Position numbers and translations under genes: made by a program
Part shown: one piece after another, positions 10,239 to 21,574 of the stretch
Layout: every line of letters starts with the position of its first letter
How positions within the stretch are numbered: the stretch's first letter is position 1
The notes under the pieces: generated by a model
The model's input: the letters and a program-made list of their open reading frames with translations, nothing else
Databases searched by the model: none
Told to the model about the DNA's origin: nothing
Source of the DNA: Cordilura impudica
Lineage: Eukaryota; Arthropoda; Insecta; Diptera; Scathophagidae
Direction of reading: 5' to 3'
DNA length: 64,000 nucleotides
Assembly (NCBI GenBank): GCA_963682025.1
Contig: OY821517.1
Coordinates: 93,741,946-93,805,945 of the forward strand

Positions 10239-10870
10239 ATGAGTGCAAATTGTCCAGAAAAACTCAATTTATTTTGTTATGTTTGCGGCAAAAGTGCTTT
10301 TTTAACATATACTTCATTACTCACTGAGCAAGTGGAACGTGGCTTTAAACTTTATTTTGATTCCGAAATAATTCGCGGCTTTTCGTGGGCCCCAGACAAA
10401 ATTTGTATAACGTGCTACAATACTCTTAACATGTGGATCCAAGGGAAATGCAGTTCGCTTTCTTTTGGTGTACCAATGATTTGGACTGATCTAAAAGAGC
10501 ACAATTTCGACAACTGTTATGCTTGTGCAAACAAAATACATGGAGTAAATCATAAAGGCCTTAAACAACGAGTTTACATCCGCATTCGGATGAGAAACGT
10601 ATTTTTCTATTGCAACAACGGATCAATCGGATTCCACCTATGAACCAATACCAGAAGCCGACCCATTGAGTCATAAAATTGAAGTTATCTGACTGATTAA
10701 AAACAATTAATTTTTGCCAGATGAGGATATGTCCTCAGCCGATACAGACTCTGAACAAGTAGGCGAACCACCACGCAAGAAAGTAAAGGGAGCAAACAAA
10801 CGAAAATATATTTATGCGTTAATCGGTTTTTATGATCTATGTATCCATGTAATAACCTGATATTTTTAAT
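10239..10870 (+). pseudogene. Cysteine-rich protein fragment carried by the CACTG element, family not placed
   Basis: A 134-codon open frame starts at ATG 10239. It contains three C-x2-C pairs: C-Y-V-C near residue 13, C-I-T-C near 57 and C-Y-A-C near 93. The block F-G-V-P-M-I-W lies near residue 77. This pattern suggests a zinc-binding N-terminal region. After about residue 116 the reading frame is lost. A neighbouring frame continues with Y-E-P-I-P-E-A-D-P-L, stops twice, then an acidic and basic run D-E-D-M-S-S-A-D-T-D-S-E and P-P-R-K-K-V-K-G ending at about 10859. I believe similar N-termini occur in repeat-borne arthropod proteins, but I cannot name the family. It lies between the inverted arms, so it may be what is left of the element's own gene. 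Confidence 0.55.
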
Positions 10871-11024
10871 TTTACTTGTTAACCATGAATAATATATAAT
10901 TAAAATTATCCCAATTCATTGAAATATAAAATCAATATTCTTGTCAAAATGAGATACATTTCCTTAATTGTGAATAAAAGCGAAGCGCGTACACCGATTT
11001 TCATGACCTATGTCTCATTTTGTT

Positions 11025-11413
11025 CATAGTCCAAAAATGGGCCCTATGGGACAACTCTTGGTCATAGGCCCCATATAGAGCTGCTTCCCGATCTTCACTT
11101 AAATCTATCAAAAAACAAAAATATTGCACTGATTCATCTCATATTTTGTTTGTATATATTTTCGCAAAATACAAGAGACTTTACCAGCCATGGTCAGGAT
11201 CGGTCCATTTTTGGACCTAGTCCCCATATAGACAAAGCATCCGATATGAACTTTTTCATATCTGCAGCCAAAAAAAATAATAAAAATGCCACTCAAATTT
11301 GGTTTATGCTTATTTTCTATGTCCAGTTAGTTGGGCCTAAGAGATAGGTTCTCTAAACGCATGGTATAGGGTATCGTATAGCCGGTCTAGACCGACTATA
11401 ATTTTCTTACTTG
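11025..11413 (+). mobile_element. HHR, 3' half only
   Basis: Contains the later half of the family: CCGATCTTCACTTAAATC, CGGTCCATTTTTGGACCT, ATCCGATATGAAC, the palindrome region CCGGTCTAGACCGAC and terminal TTTTCTTACTTG. The hairpin head and CCGT run are absent. Confidence 0.85.
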
Positions 11414-12354
11414 TTATTGATGGTTCATGTAAAAGTATATATTCCTTAAAAAAGTTAATTTTTAGTGGATTTCCTATTTTTTTTATATAAAATCTGTAAT
11501 GGTATATCTAGACCTGAAAGCTGTTTTTTTGCATAATGAAATTTTATTAATGTTGAATAGCAATATTCGTAAACAAGTTCTCATATCAGCTACTAAATTT
11601 ATATGAGCGATTGCTTTTTAAATCACATTTATGAGCGATATCCTGCATCATCTAGAAACTCCATTTCTGTTTTGTGAACTCCAATTCTGTTTAGTGAAGT
11701 TTCAAAAAAAAAAAAAAAAAAAAAAAAAAAACGAAAAACATAAACACAAACATAATTTGCAAAATTTGTTTTTATTAACAGTTTAATTCTAATGGATTTT
11801 TTAAGCCAAAGCTGAATTTTACTTATAAATAAGTGTACATTTATAATAAATTCATACATTATACGGTTCCTAAATACAAAAATTTCTAAAAACATCTTTA
11901 AAGTTTAAAAATAGAGACGTGGCTTTTCGTGAAAGTAATAGGACTTGACACTTTTTTCCGTTTTGGATTTTTTATGAATTTATAAAAAAAAAATTTTAAT
12001 TTTTATGCAAAAAATATTTTTTTTCTTCATACATTTATTTATAACTGCGAAACTGTTACTTATATAGCAAAACATTATATCAGCAGATTAAAGGAATTGC
12101 AATTCTTCATTTTTCTGAGTTAGTTTTAGCAAAATCGGACTATTGGTTCTCGAGTTATGTCAAACAATAGAGCCCAAAACGTGACAAATTCCCCTATACG
12201 ATACTTACTAAGCTCAAATCGATATATCTCGATTCCTACACGTGACCCAGCAAAACGCCGGGACACGTAAAACTTTTTCTTGACCGACATAAATTTCCCC
12301 GTTGGTTTCATCCCATCCCAATCACTGACCCCTACCACTTGTCGCACAGTGTTA

Positions 12355-12457
12355 CCTATTGCATATGGATAGTTTTCACTGTTATTAAGTCCAAAGTTAA
12401 CGGAAGTTTTAACAGGAATGTGATCTGAACTTAAATTATTGACAGATGTTACTGCGG
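12355..12457 (-). pseudogene. LINE endonuclease fragment
   Basis: The minus strand keeps one open frame containing L-S-S-D-H-I-P-V, the SDH motif of APE-type LINE endonucleases, followed by N-F-G-L-N-N. It ends exactly at the CACTG element. It is cut on the other side by the HHR at 12458. It forms one LINE with 9370-9702. Confidence 0.55.
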
Positions 12458-13276
12458 ATTTTTATACCCTATACCACTATGTGGTTTGGGTATAATGACT
12501 TTGTGCTGCTGTTTGTAACAACCAAAAATATTTGACCTACACCCATCTTTAATTATACAGATCGAATCAGAATCACTTTCTGAGTTGATTTAACAATGTC
12601 CGTCCGTCCGTCCGTCCGTCCATCCGTCCGTCCGTCTGTGTGTCCATGTAAAGCTTGTAATCAAACTGCAGGTCGCAAATACGAATATATTTTGACGAAA
12701 TTTGGTATTTGATCTTTCACCGGCCATGGGATGAAAGCTATTGCAATTGGTGAGAATCGGTCCATGTTCAGACGTAGCCCCCATACAAATGACCCCTATG
12801 AAATCAACATATATTGCCATAAGATCCAAATTATCATACAAATCTTAGTAAAATTGGTTTGGTATGTATATATTACATCCATTAATCAGTAATCCAAAAA
12901 TCATCCCTATTGGACAACTCTTAGTCATAGGCCCCATATAGAGCTGCTTCCTGATCCTCACTTAAATCTATCAAAAAACAAAAATATTTCACTGATTCTT
13001 CTCAAATTTTGTTTGTATATATTTTTGCAAAATACAAGAGACTTTACCAAACATGATCAGGATCGGTCCATTTTTGGGCCTAGTCCCCATATAGATATAG
13101 CATCCGATATGAACTTTTTCATATCTGCAGCCGAAAAAATTAATAAAAATCCCACTCAAATTTGGTTTATGCTTATTTTCTATATCCAGTTAGTTGGGCC
13201 TGAGAGATAGGGTCTCTCAACGCATTATATAGGGTATCGTATAGTCGGTCTATACCGACTATAATTTTCTTACTTG
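12458..13276 (+). mobile_element. HHR, full-length copy
   Basis: Head TATACCCTATACCACTATGT at 12461 pairs with GTGGTTTGGGTATA. An extended CCGT/CCAT run lies at 12599-12640, the internal sub-repeats follow, then the palindrome-like GTCGGTCTATACCGAC near 13244 and TTTTCTTACTTG at the end. Confidence 0.92.
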
Positions 13277-13377
13277 TTACTTTATTATTTGATTTTAGGG
13301 GAAGTACTAAACAGTTGAAAGTTTTAAAACAAAGCTAGAATTCCATCAATGTTCAATTTATTAAATCAAAACCAGTA

Positions 13378-13720
13378 TGAAAATTATAGTCGGTCGAGCC
13401 ACTCTTACAATTCCCCATACCAAGCCGGCAGAAGATCTTGGATCCAGATTTGCTCTGGAAATAACTGGCACTGTTATCAGTTTGTGGTGTGCAGATGTGA
13501 GAAAATTCTTATCTGATGATATTTTTATAGGGGAACTAGGGCAAAAACTGCACCGAACATAACCTTGTCTAGTAAAGTCACTTTTCTCAAAAATATATAT
13601 CAACCAAATTAAAATAAAATGTGTGCCATATTGTTGGTATTTTTTATTGATTTAAATGAAGATCGGGAAAAAGCTTTATACTGGAACTCTGTCAAAAACT
13701 GGTTTCTCAGGTATTACGTT
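13378..13720 (-). mobile_element. HHR, degenerate inverted copy
   Basis: Begins with AAAATTATAGTCGGTCGAG, the inverse of the family's 3' end. It continues with the inverse of the TAGTCCCCATAAAAATATC and TTTACCAAATATGG blocks, then GAAGATCGGGAAAAAGC. About 80 bp near 13400-13480 do not match the family. It lies tail to tail with the copy ending at 13276. Confidence 0.65.
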
Positions 13721-14709
13721 TGTTGATATAAAGCGGTATTAAAGAACCATCGAACCTACTGTTTTGATTTTTTTTTTAAATTTAATTCAATTGATATCAA
13801 AACTTACAAAAAAGACAATTCTTATAGTTGTAGTCACCACTTAGGAACTTATGGACCTTTTCGGAATTCCTTCCATTTTAAATTTTTTAGTGGTTCCTTC
13901 ACTTTTAAATCTTCCAAGTTTTGGGACACCTCAACTCCCTTTTCGCACTGGCCTAAGCTCCGGACAGTGTTCAGGATTTGCATTCTTTGGTACAAAAACC
14001 TAGTTAATTGTGTTATACCAAACAAGAGCTTTCTTGCTAAGCTGACGCAATAGTAAATTGGGCCAAATATATTCGAACACATTGTGTTGGCTTATGGAAA
14101 ATGGTAATTTTCTTTACAAACACTCCATAATATAAACTTCGATATTTATAAAGCCCGTTTTTACAAATAACTTGTTTATTTTTGAGCAACTGAATACTGC
14201 TGCCTTTGGGTCCTAAACTTATCTTTGACATTTCAAAAAATGTTGACCCGGAAGTTACTAGAAGTCTGCCAGTACATACGCAGCGTCGTCTATTATGCAG
14301 CAGGACTATTTTTTTTCTTTCCTTTCTTTCATTTTTCGCTCCAAAAAATAGTCCAATCACTGAGCTAACCTTGCTGGTTTTCTACATTGTGTGTTGCGAC
14401 CTCTTTCCAGTATGTTTCCTATTTTCATGATCTTAATATAATCATGCCATATATCCCAATAATGGTAAAATTTTCGGATGGTTTTTAATAATATTTTAAA
14501 CTGTTTAACGGCAGATCTTTGATTCTTTGGCAAAGTTTTTGCAGGACCAAGTTCGATTTTATTCAAAATATTTAATAATTTTATCACATACTTCTAGCAG
14601 TCAAACAAGCTGCCATTCAGCATATTAGCTGCCATATTTTTTAAAGACAACTTGATCAAAAACAAAAATTCTAATAATTCTTGCTAAAAAATTTGAGAGG
14701 AAAAAAGTT
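13721..14709. other. No recognisable gene; minor minus-strand open frames
   Basis: Minus-strand open frames of 76-107 codons (13849-14082, 14037-14360, 14357-14587) run almost end to end. They could be the frames of an old coding sequence, with W-D-I-W-H-D-Y and R-S-A-V-K-Q-F as possible remnants. I do not recognise a family, and chance is not excluded. Confidence 0.25.
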
Positions 14710-15000
14710 ATTCGGTCCGATTAGTGTTATTTGTGTGGGGGCTGAACATGCATTGAATTCAATAATAATATTCATTCTATAGTTCATAAAAGCTTAGATA
14801 CTAATTATCTTCACAATATATTCATATTTTTGAGACGTAATTTGAACACAAAATTTACGGACGGACATACAAATAGGCGGATGAACAAAAGTGATTCTAA
14901 GTCGATCGGTAATATAGGTCATATGTTTTTGGTAGCTGCAAACATCAGCACAAACTCATAATACCCTCACCAATTATTGATATAGGGTATAATAAAAATT
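14710..15000 (-). mobile_element. HHR, degenerate 5' part, inverted
   Basis: Reads in reverse as the family head: TATTGATATAGGGTATAAT near 14975 (inverse of the head), GTAGCTGCAAACATCAGCAC near 14932, GATTCTAAGTCGATCGGTAA near 14892, and a reduced CCGT run near 14860. The left part is strongly diverged. Confidence 0.6.
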
Positions 15001-16552
15001 TTCACAGATGTGTATAGAAAAGTAGCAGCGATTTTTTTTAGTTTCAAATTTTAATGAAAAAGACACGAGATTTTAAATTTATTTGCTATTAATTTATGTG
15101 TACATTTAGTCATCTAAAGCACTCATTTTATGCCTCTGAACTTCCTGAAATCAGATTTGAATTAGAGAGTTTGCCTTTAAAGTTAGCTGCTCCAAATAAA
15201 CTGGTTTAACCAAATTTCTAAAATATACTTGCAAACTTTAAAGCAGATATTAAGTGTTCAATAAAATTCCCATTGAAACTAAATAAAAATGTCTTCCTCA
15301 ATTTAAATAAAATGTGGGTGCCAATACAGATTTTGAAATCTTCTTTGCTGCTTTTTAAAACAAAACACTTTAATAGTCTAAATATGATCAGAATTGTGGG
15401 ATCATCACATGAAAATACGTTGAATATTTCCACGCTTATTTTATTCTTTAATCCTATTAAATCAGTACTACCCAGAAGTACATAACTGTTGGGATCTGTG
15501 TGGTATGTCTGTTCGTTTAAGTGAAAGTGTATAATCGTGTTTGCTAAGGTGGAATAAAAAATGTGTTGGCGCTTTTGCATGTGTGTGTTTGCTCTATTAA
15601 TATGAAGATGACAAAGACTTATTTGGATTTTATGTCGTTTTATTTGGTATTCACCAGTAAATTTTGGGTCTTTCAAATATGTACATACGAGTATTCTGTT
15701 CTTTATATTAGAGTATAGAAAAAATTTAAATTTTATCAAAGCACACATTTTTGAAGGTTATAGTAATTTGCAAAAACACTCAAGCCAATTTTAAGCACGC
15801 ACTTCACCACATATTCAATTGAAAATATTTATGTGTTTTTTGGTCGAGCTGAGTTGTTATTGAATAAAGTTTCTTCTTAGGTAATTTGCTTGTAGCTGTG
15901 TCTTTATTCAGCTGTCACTATTAATCATAGATTTTTAGAACGAAAGAAGTGGTAACCTTTAAATTCAAGTTAGCACTCTCAACTAAAATAAAATGTTAAA
16001 AGTGATTTCTTTGATAGGCATAGATATTTAGTAAAATATTAATTTGGCATAAAACAGTTAAGAATCATATATGTATGTAATTAAATTAACACAAATGTTT
16101 GTAGTTATTTAAAAGTGGAATAATATTTAAAATTTCTTTTTTAATATTCCGAACTTAGGTGACACATACCGACAAGCTTTATTTTGGGCGAAACCCCTAT
16201 TTTCCAGTTTTTCTAGATTAGGAATTGTTCTCGCGAAAAACGTAAATTAAAAAATACTCATACGCACCGTATTCCAATTAATAATTTTGTGCTACAATAC
16301 TGAGGAATATTTTCGGGGTCATTGCGTGGGGGAAGAAATTCAAGAAGTCAAAGTGAATGTACTAGGGCAGTTAAGTAAAACCATCAAAAGGTTTGGTGTT
16401 CTCAGGCGAAAATTTATTTTATGATAGCGATATATTATTCAAATTTTAATGTACTTTTGGCAGCATTTGCGACCGTATTTTGCCAATAACTGGTTGAATA
16501 TTTATTTCCACGTCTTCAGTAATCTCTGGCTTATCAGCGTAGATGAATAATT
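15001..16552. other. Unannotated A+T-rich DNA with one 176-codon minus-strand ORF
   Basis: The only long open frame is 15218-15748 on the minus strand. Its product is rich in K, I, F, L and N with no recognised motif. A partly overlapping plus-strand frame exists too, so I treat it as probably spurious. A short block near 16330-16425 (GTGAATGTACTAGGGCAG then GGTGTTCTCAGGC) is repeated at 49845-49935. Confidence 0.3.
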
Positions 16553-17110
16553 TTACTTTAGTAAATTAATTGTTATATGTCCCGCAAGACATGTGGATCT
16601 GTGCTGTAGCACGAAAAAAGCTGTAATCAAAGCTCTATACCGTTTACCATTTGCGGAATCATTCTGCCCATTTTCGTTTTTGAAGGCATATGAATGCAAC
16701 AAGCAGTAATTTTCTGTGAGTGTAATGGTAAAAGCCTGTGAGCTATTTTCACTAAAAATATGACAATTTAGCTTATTTACGTACACATTCAAGCAAAATG
16801 AGCTTCATCGTTGCAGAAACTATTGTATGAAAAATCAAAATCCATACCAATTTGTGCTTCAGTCCATTGGCCAAATTGGCGGCACATGCGATGATCGTTT
16901 GTCTTTAGTTCTTGAGCAAGTTGAATCTTGAAACTAGTAAACCGAGATCCTTTCATAACATCTTCCATTAAGTTGATGGACACATTCCCATTTGCTGAGA
17001 ACGGCACCGAATTGGTGTGGATCTTCTTCGGTGCACATTGTTTTGCATCGTATGGGATGTACATTATCATTAAGGGTAAACGTGGTGCGCAAATTTTCCG
17101 TAGATATTCA
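16553..17110 (-). pseudogene. Tc1/mariner-type transposase remnant
   Basis: Two adjoining minus-strand frames read as a decayed IS630-Tc1-mariner transposase. 16789-17070 contains F-K-I-Q-L-A-Q-E-L-K and ends with N-D-E-A-H-F, the first catalytic aspartate region. 16553-16792 contains Y-V-N-K-L-N-C and N-G-K-R-Y-R-A-L, then a degraded Q-Q-D-G-A-T-C region in which the second catalytic aspartate is not preserved. The blocks are in the right order, but sequence between them is lost. No TIRs assigned. Confidence 0.7.
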
Positions 17111-17510
17111 AATTAGCCACTCTGGATGATTATGACTACTATAAAAAGGACGAAGTGAACGACAAGAACAGAAGAGAACAGCGGTGAAATGTCTAACGGA
17201 GCTAAGTAAAAAGAATCTATCGGTTGTTAAATAAAGCAGCGTTATCAGCTGAATATTTTATATCCTTAAAATAATCATAAAAATTAGTTCATGCAACTAA
17301 ACGTAAAAAGTTAGCCGTACTCCTACTCTGAAAAAACCTTCACAATCCTATTTTTGTGTAGTTTTCTTCTTCTTGTTTGTTTTTATTTGGAAATAGGTTT
17401 ATTTTGTAAACAAAGATTATTTTATTTTAAGAAAAATCAGTTTTGTTGAGCCTTGCAAACGGGCTTTTTGCAAAGATAGCAAGCTAACTCATGGTTATAA
17501 TTTGCTTTAG

Positions 17511-17573
17511 CGTTCTTTTCTTTTCTTTTCTTTTCTTTTCTTTTCTTTTCTTTTCTTTTCTTTTCTTTTCTTC
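17511..17573. repeat. (TTTTC)n microsatellite
   Basis: About eleven uninterrupted TTTTC units inside the 3' part of the piggyBac-like element. Short open frames on both strands here are low-complexity. Confidence 0.95.
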
Positions 17574-17599
17574 TTCTTTCAATAATGGAACCCGCGAGG

Positions 17600-19690
17600 C
17601 AGAGTTTAGTTCAGGTATATTCTTCCACACAGAAGTAGCACATTTACCTTGCTTTCTCTGCGCCATGTACGGTTGGGGAAGAGCAAATCCCAGATCTCGC
17701 AAAATCAAACGATGTTTTGAATGTTTTTGTTTTTCTGGCTAATTAGGGTTAGCGTTAAAAGAATATGAAAGTATTGTACTAAATTCAAAAAATAGTTGCA
17801 TTCAAGTCGGCTATATCCATCATGTAACTAAGTACAACCATCGGCCGGCCGTCCATAAATCTTTTTGTCAACTTCACCCTTAGCTCGGTTGTAATATGAG
17901 ATTACATCTGATAGCTTCTTTCGAACACTCTCCTCTTCTGGCGTGTTGTGAAAAGTACTCTGCATTTAGATTATTTTTCCAACCTAGGAAACATGTACAC
18001 TGAAAAAGTGGAGCCTTTTTGCATTGCTAGAATCGAGCGCTTGTTCTTTTGCAATGTTCCAACCATGATCAATTAGTTTTGTAGTAATTTTTAACCCAAC
18101 TCATAAGACGTGATGAAATTGTACATTGAACACTTATGACCTTTTAGGCCCTCGACCAGATGCAGTAAAACTCATTGGCCTTGAATTCTTCTGCAACAGC
18201 TTCAGCAGCTTTCCCAAGGCATGGTTGTATTTTCCAGACATAGAAGTTTTTGCGCATACGAATACGCAAGTTTCAAATCATATCTCTTTGGTTGGCTTTG
18301 CCTAATTACACAACCTCCATGGAAAGCAGACAGCTGTTCGTCTACAGTGACGTAAGGGTTGAAAAGCATTGGTAATATTTCAGACCACATATCCTACAGG
18401 TAATGAATTGGAGCAAACTTATCCGCAGATCTGTTTTGTCGACGATCTATTGTATCACCGAAGCGAAGAATTTTGGTCAATTACTCAAACTATTTTTATA
18501 CCCTATACCACTATGTGTTTTGGGTATAATGACTTTGTACTGCTGTTTGTAACTACCAAAAATATTTGACCTAGATGTCTAACGATGTCCGTCCGTCCGT
18601 CCGTCCGTCTGTGTGTCCATGTAAAGCTTGTAATCAAATTGCAGGTCGCAAATATGAATATGTTTTGATGAAATTTGGAATATAAGCTTTTATCGCCCAT
18701 GGGATGAACGCTGTTGAAATTGGTGAGAATCGGTCCATGTTCAGACCTAGCCCCCATACAAATTACCCATATGAAATCGAGTTAAATTGCCATAAGATCG
18801 AAATTATCATATAAATCTTAGTCAAACTGGGTTTGTATGTGTTTATTACATCCATTAATCAGTAGTGCAAAAATGATCCCTTTGGGACAACTCTTAGTCA
18901 TAGGCCCCATATAGAGCTGCTTCCCGATCTTCACTTAAATCTATCAAAAAAACAGAAATATTCAACTGATTCTTCTCAAATTTTGTTTGTATATATTTTT
19001 GCAAAATACAAGAGACCTTACCAAACATGGTCAGGATCGGTCCATTTTTGGGCCTAGTCCCCATATAGATATAGCATCCGATATGAACTTTTTCATATCT
19101 GCAGCCAAAAAAATTAATAAAAATCCCACTCAAATTTGTTTTATGCTTATTTTCTATGTCCAGTTAGTTGGGCCTATGGGGTAGGGTCTCTAAGCGCATC
19201 GTATAGGGTATCCTATAGTCGGTCTAGACCGACTATAATTTTCTTACTTGTTTCGACGTAATTTTTCTGAAAATAAGTGGACCGAAAGTGAAACCGAACA
19301 GCTCGTTACTCATATATATTCAATAACATTCATTTTACTTGTAAACTTCAGCCAATATCAGCGAAGTATGCATGAAACATTGTATTCTTTACGGTTTTCA
19401 TTATTTAGCCCGCCAAATGCATGCATTTTTCAAAATGATTTTCTCGATATGCGCTGGAATAAATATCAAGAAAGCATCCTGGGTAATATTCGCGAGCATT
19501 TGAAGTAGTATTAGTATTACCTGGCCATAGTCTCAACACATAGCTGTTGCGCTCCAAAGCCTTTACCGTTTGAGACAAACAAACGTTCAATATCAACAAA
19601 ATCAGTACCGGCATCAACTTCAGAATTAAAACTCTATAGCCTATTATCTACAATATACGTATAATTGTTTGGGTTCTTACTTTCTTTTTG
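17600..19690 (-). pseudogene. piggyBac-like transposase, copy A
   Basis: Read from right to left. An acidic N-terminal region lies near 19480-19640 (D-F-V-D-I-E, then F-V-S-N-G-K). Then comes the HHR insertion. Then a block near 18420-18490 with I-L-R-F-G-D and R-S-A-D-K-F-A-P-I. Then the catalytic-core block 18202-18390 with V-T-V-D-E-Q-L-S-A-F-H-G-G-C. Then near 17870-17960 Y-Y-N-R-A-K-G-E-V-D-K. Finally near 17640-17708 a C-terminal R-D-L-G-F-A-L region. The order matches piggyBac transposases of about 550-600 residues. Stops, frame changes and the insertion make it inactive. Confidence 0.8.
18493..19250 (+). mobile_element. HHR, full-length copy nested in piggyBac copy A
   Basis: Hairpin head TATACCCTATACCACTATG, CCGT run at 18590-18612, internal sub-repeats, perfect palindrome AGTCGGTCTAGACCGACT near 19217 and TTTTCTTACTTG at 19250. 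Comparison with piggyBac copy B, which reads CTCAAACTGTTTTTTCGAC at 40883-40901, shows the insertion lies in a short T-run. It also fixes both ends to within a few bases. Confidence 0.95.
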
Positions 19691-20115
19691 CACTTGCGTA
19701 CAAAGTACTATTTTCATACAACTTTCCTATGCCGAGAAGAAAACTACACCAAACATACCAAATTGAAGTTCTCGAAAAACAACGATCCATTTATGATTTA
19801 AAACGTAAAAGTAATCCATTTCGGTTCATATACATGATAAAGAAAAAGTCAAGAAAAATGGGCAACCATACCTTAACAGTTTTAGAGATTTTTGAAAGAA
19901 AGTTTTTTCTACACTAAGGTAGGACTACTGTTAAAACAAAATTAATTCAAATCGAATTTTAAAATAAAAAAAAAAACAAATATATTGCATCGATTTTTAT
20001 TCCCGTCATTGAGAAAAAATTTTTTTTGTCATAATAGTTGAATTTTTCGTACATATAAACAAATCACCCGACATTAAATTTTTTTCATAAAAATATCACT
20101 TCATTTATTACTTGC

Positions 20116-20880
20116 TTTTTAAACCCTATACCACTACGTGGTTTGGGTAAAATGACTTTGTGCTGCTTTTTGTAACTATCAAATATTTTTGACCTAGACC
20201 TATCTTTTATTATACTGATCGACTCAGAATCACTTTCTGGGTCGATTTAGCGATGTCCAACCGTCCGTCTCTCCGTCCGTCCGTCTGTCCATCTGTGTGT
20301 CCATGTAAACCTTGTAATCAAACTATAGATCGCAAATATGAATACGAAATTCGGTATACAAGCTTCTATCGGCCATAGGATGAACGCTGTTGAAATTGGT
20401 GAAATTCGGCCCATGTTCACACCTAGTCCCCATACAAATGACCCCTATATAATCGACATAAATTGCCATAAGATTGGGTTTGTATATGTTTATTATATCC
20501 ATTAATCAGTAGTACAAAAATAATCCCTATAGGTCAATTCTAGCCATATACCCCATATAGAGTTGCTTCCCGATCTTCATTTAAATCTATCAAAAAACAA
20601 AAATATTGCACATATTTTTCTCAAATTTGGTTTGTACATATTTTTTCAAAACAAAGTGACTTTACCAAATATGGTCAGGACCGGTCCATTTTTCGATCTA
20701 GTCCACATATAAATAGCATCCGATATGAACTTTTTCATATCTGCATATAATAATAATGCCAATCAAATTTGGTTTTTGTTACTTTCTTAATCGAATTAGT
20801 TGGACCGAAAAGATAGGGTCTCTAAACCATTGTATAGGGTACCGTATAGTCGGTCTAGACAGACTATAAATTCTTACTTG
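20116..20880 (+). mobile_element. HHR, full-length copy
   Basis: Slightly diverged head (AAACCCTATACCACTACG, then GTGGTTTGGGTAAAA), CCGT run near 20265-20295, internal sub-repeats, GTCGGTCTAGACAGAC near 20849 and ending in TTCTTACTTG. Confidence 0.9.
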
Positions 20881-21574
20881 TTTATATTGGACTAGAAATC
20901 TTTTCTTGAAACTCCTTTCTCAACCGAATATAATTACTTTAATTAAAAACAGTTTTCTTTAGTTCTGTGTACATAGAAAAAATCTATAATATAATATTAA
21001 ATGTATGATATAATGAACATGGTGGAAAATAAAATGTTCACACAGAAAGCTGATCCATTTTCGCTATGGCTTTTACCTAATTTTCAATAAATTTGAAATT
21101 TCGCTTTAAAATTGACAAATACTAATCAACGTTGTATTAACATAGGTTGCACAATTAAAAATATTCAAAATTTGGTTACCAGCTATTCATGGAGCTCATT
21201 CTTTTAAAGTATGTATAAAGTGTATACATTTATTACCAAACTTTGGAGAAAACATTTAAAATGATAAAGGTTATTCTTGCTTAAAATTTGAAGGTTTTAG
21301 AATCCGCTTCAAAACGTCGACTTTAATGTTTTTCCTTCACTGAACTATTAACTCCCCTACTTGTTTTGTTTATGTACATAGGAAATAAAATATTAATTAA
21401 TTTTAGATGATAATGTTACCAGTTGCGACCAGACAAAATGTTTACAAATTTTGAAAGCCTTTTCCATCTCGAGATAGTCAACTTTACCTCCCTGTACTCA
21501 ATCTGTGTTGAAACAGAGTATCACCAAATTTAATTTTCTCAAAGACTACGATCGCCAATAGCTTAGAAGTTTTA
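20881..21574. other. A+T-rich spacer, nothing recognised
   Basis: No open frame with family resemblance and no shared repeat seen. Confidence 0.45.

Larger units (their letters stand above)
9706..12351 (+). mobile_element. DNA transposon with CACTG terminal inverted repeats and 3-bp TSD
   Basis: Left end CACTGTGCGACAA (9706) and right end, inverse, CACTGTGCGACAAGTGG (up to 12351). The inverted arms extend with gaps to about 9880 and 12110, sharing GGGATGAAACC, GGGGAATTTGTCAC and TTTGACATAACTCGAGAA. It is flanked by TTA at 9703-9705 and 12352-12354. A LINE reading frame on both outer sides is interrupted here. The interior carries a cysteine-rich gene fragment (10239-10870), an HHR fragment (11025-11413) and an A-run (about 11703-11731). 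CACTG ends with a 3-bp duplication recall the CACTA/CMC group, but that assignment is inference. Confidence 0.7.
17315..19930 (-). mobile_element. piggyBac-like element, copy A (with nested HHR)
   Basis: Left end CCGTACTCCTAC at 17315 is preceded by TTAG (a decayed TTAA). The right end, read inverse, is CAGTAGTCCTACCTTAG, flanked by TTAA at 19931-19934. These ends match those of copy B (CCATACTCCTACC at 40554; inverse CCGCAGTCCTACCTTGG at 47254), so both ends of both copies support each other. The interior is a transposase on the minus strand. An HHR copy (18493-19250) interrupts it. Confidence 0.85.

Noticed and set aside
11629..11895. 88-codon minus-strand ORF with a run of phenylalanines.
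   Set aside because: The run is the translation of an A-homopolymer (about 11703-11731); no other support.
9706..12351. Assignment of the CACTG element to Transib because its ends read CACTGTG.
   Set aside because: The flank duplication is TTA (3 bp), not 5 bp, the sequence after the first bases is unrelated, and no RAG1-like coding is present.
17484..17742. Overlapping ORFs on both strands with K-R-K-E-K or F-F-S-F-L repeats.
   Set aside because: They arise from the (TTTTC)n microsatellite. Only the part near 17640-17708 is real, as a piggyBac C-terminal remnant.
18503..18757. Many minus-strand ORFs with R-T-D-G-R-T-D-G runs and plus-strand ORFs with S-I-F-G-P-S-P-H, seen in most HHR copies.
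   Set aside because: They are translations of the CCGT run and sub-repeats. Frames differ in length and continuity between copies, with no sign of selection.
19405..19617. Minus-strand ORF beginning with a hydrophobic, signal-peptide-like stretch.
   Set aside because: The same DNA in piggyBac copy B has a one-base length change that destroys this frame. Another frame gives an acidic D-F-V-D-I-E stretch fitting a piggyBac N-terminus.
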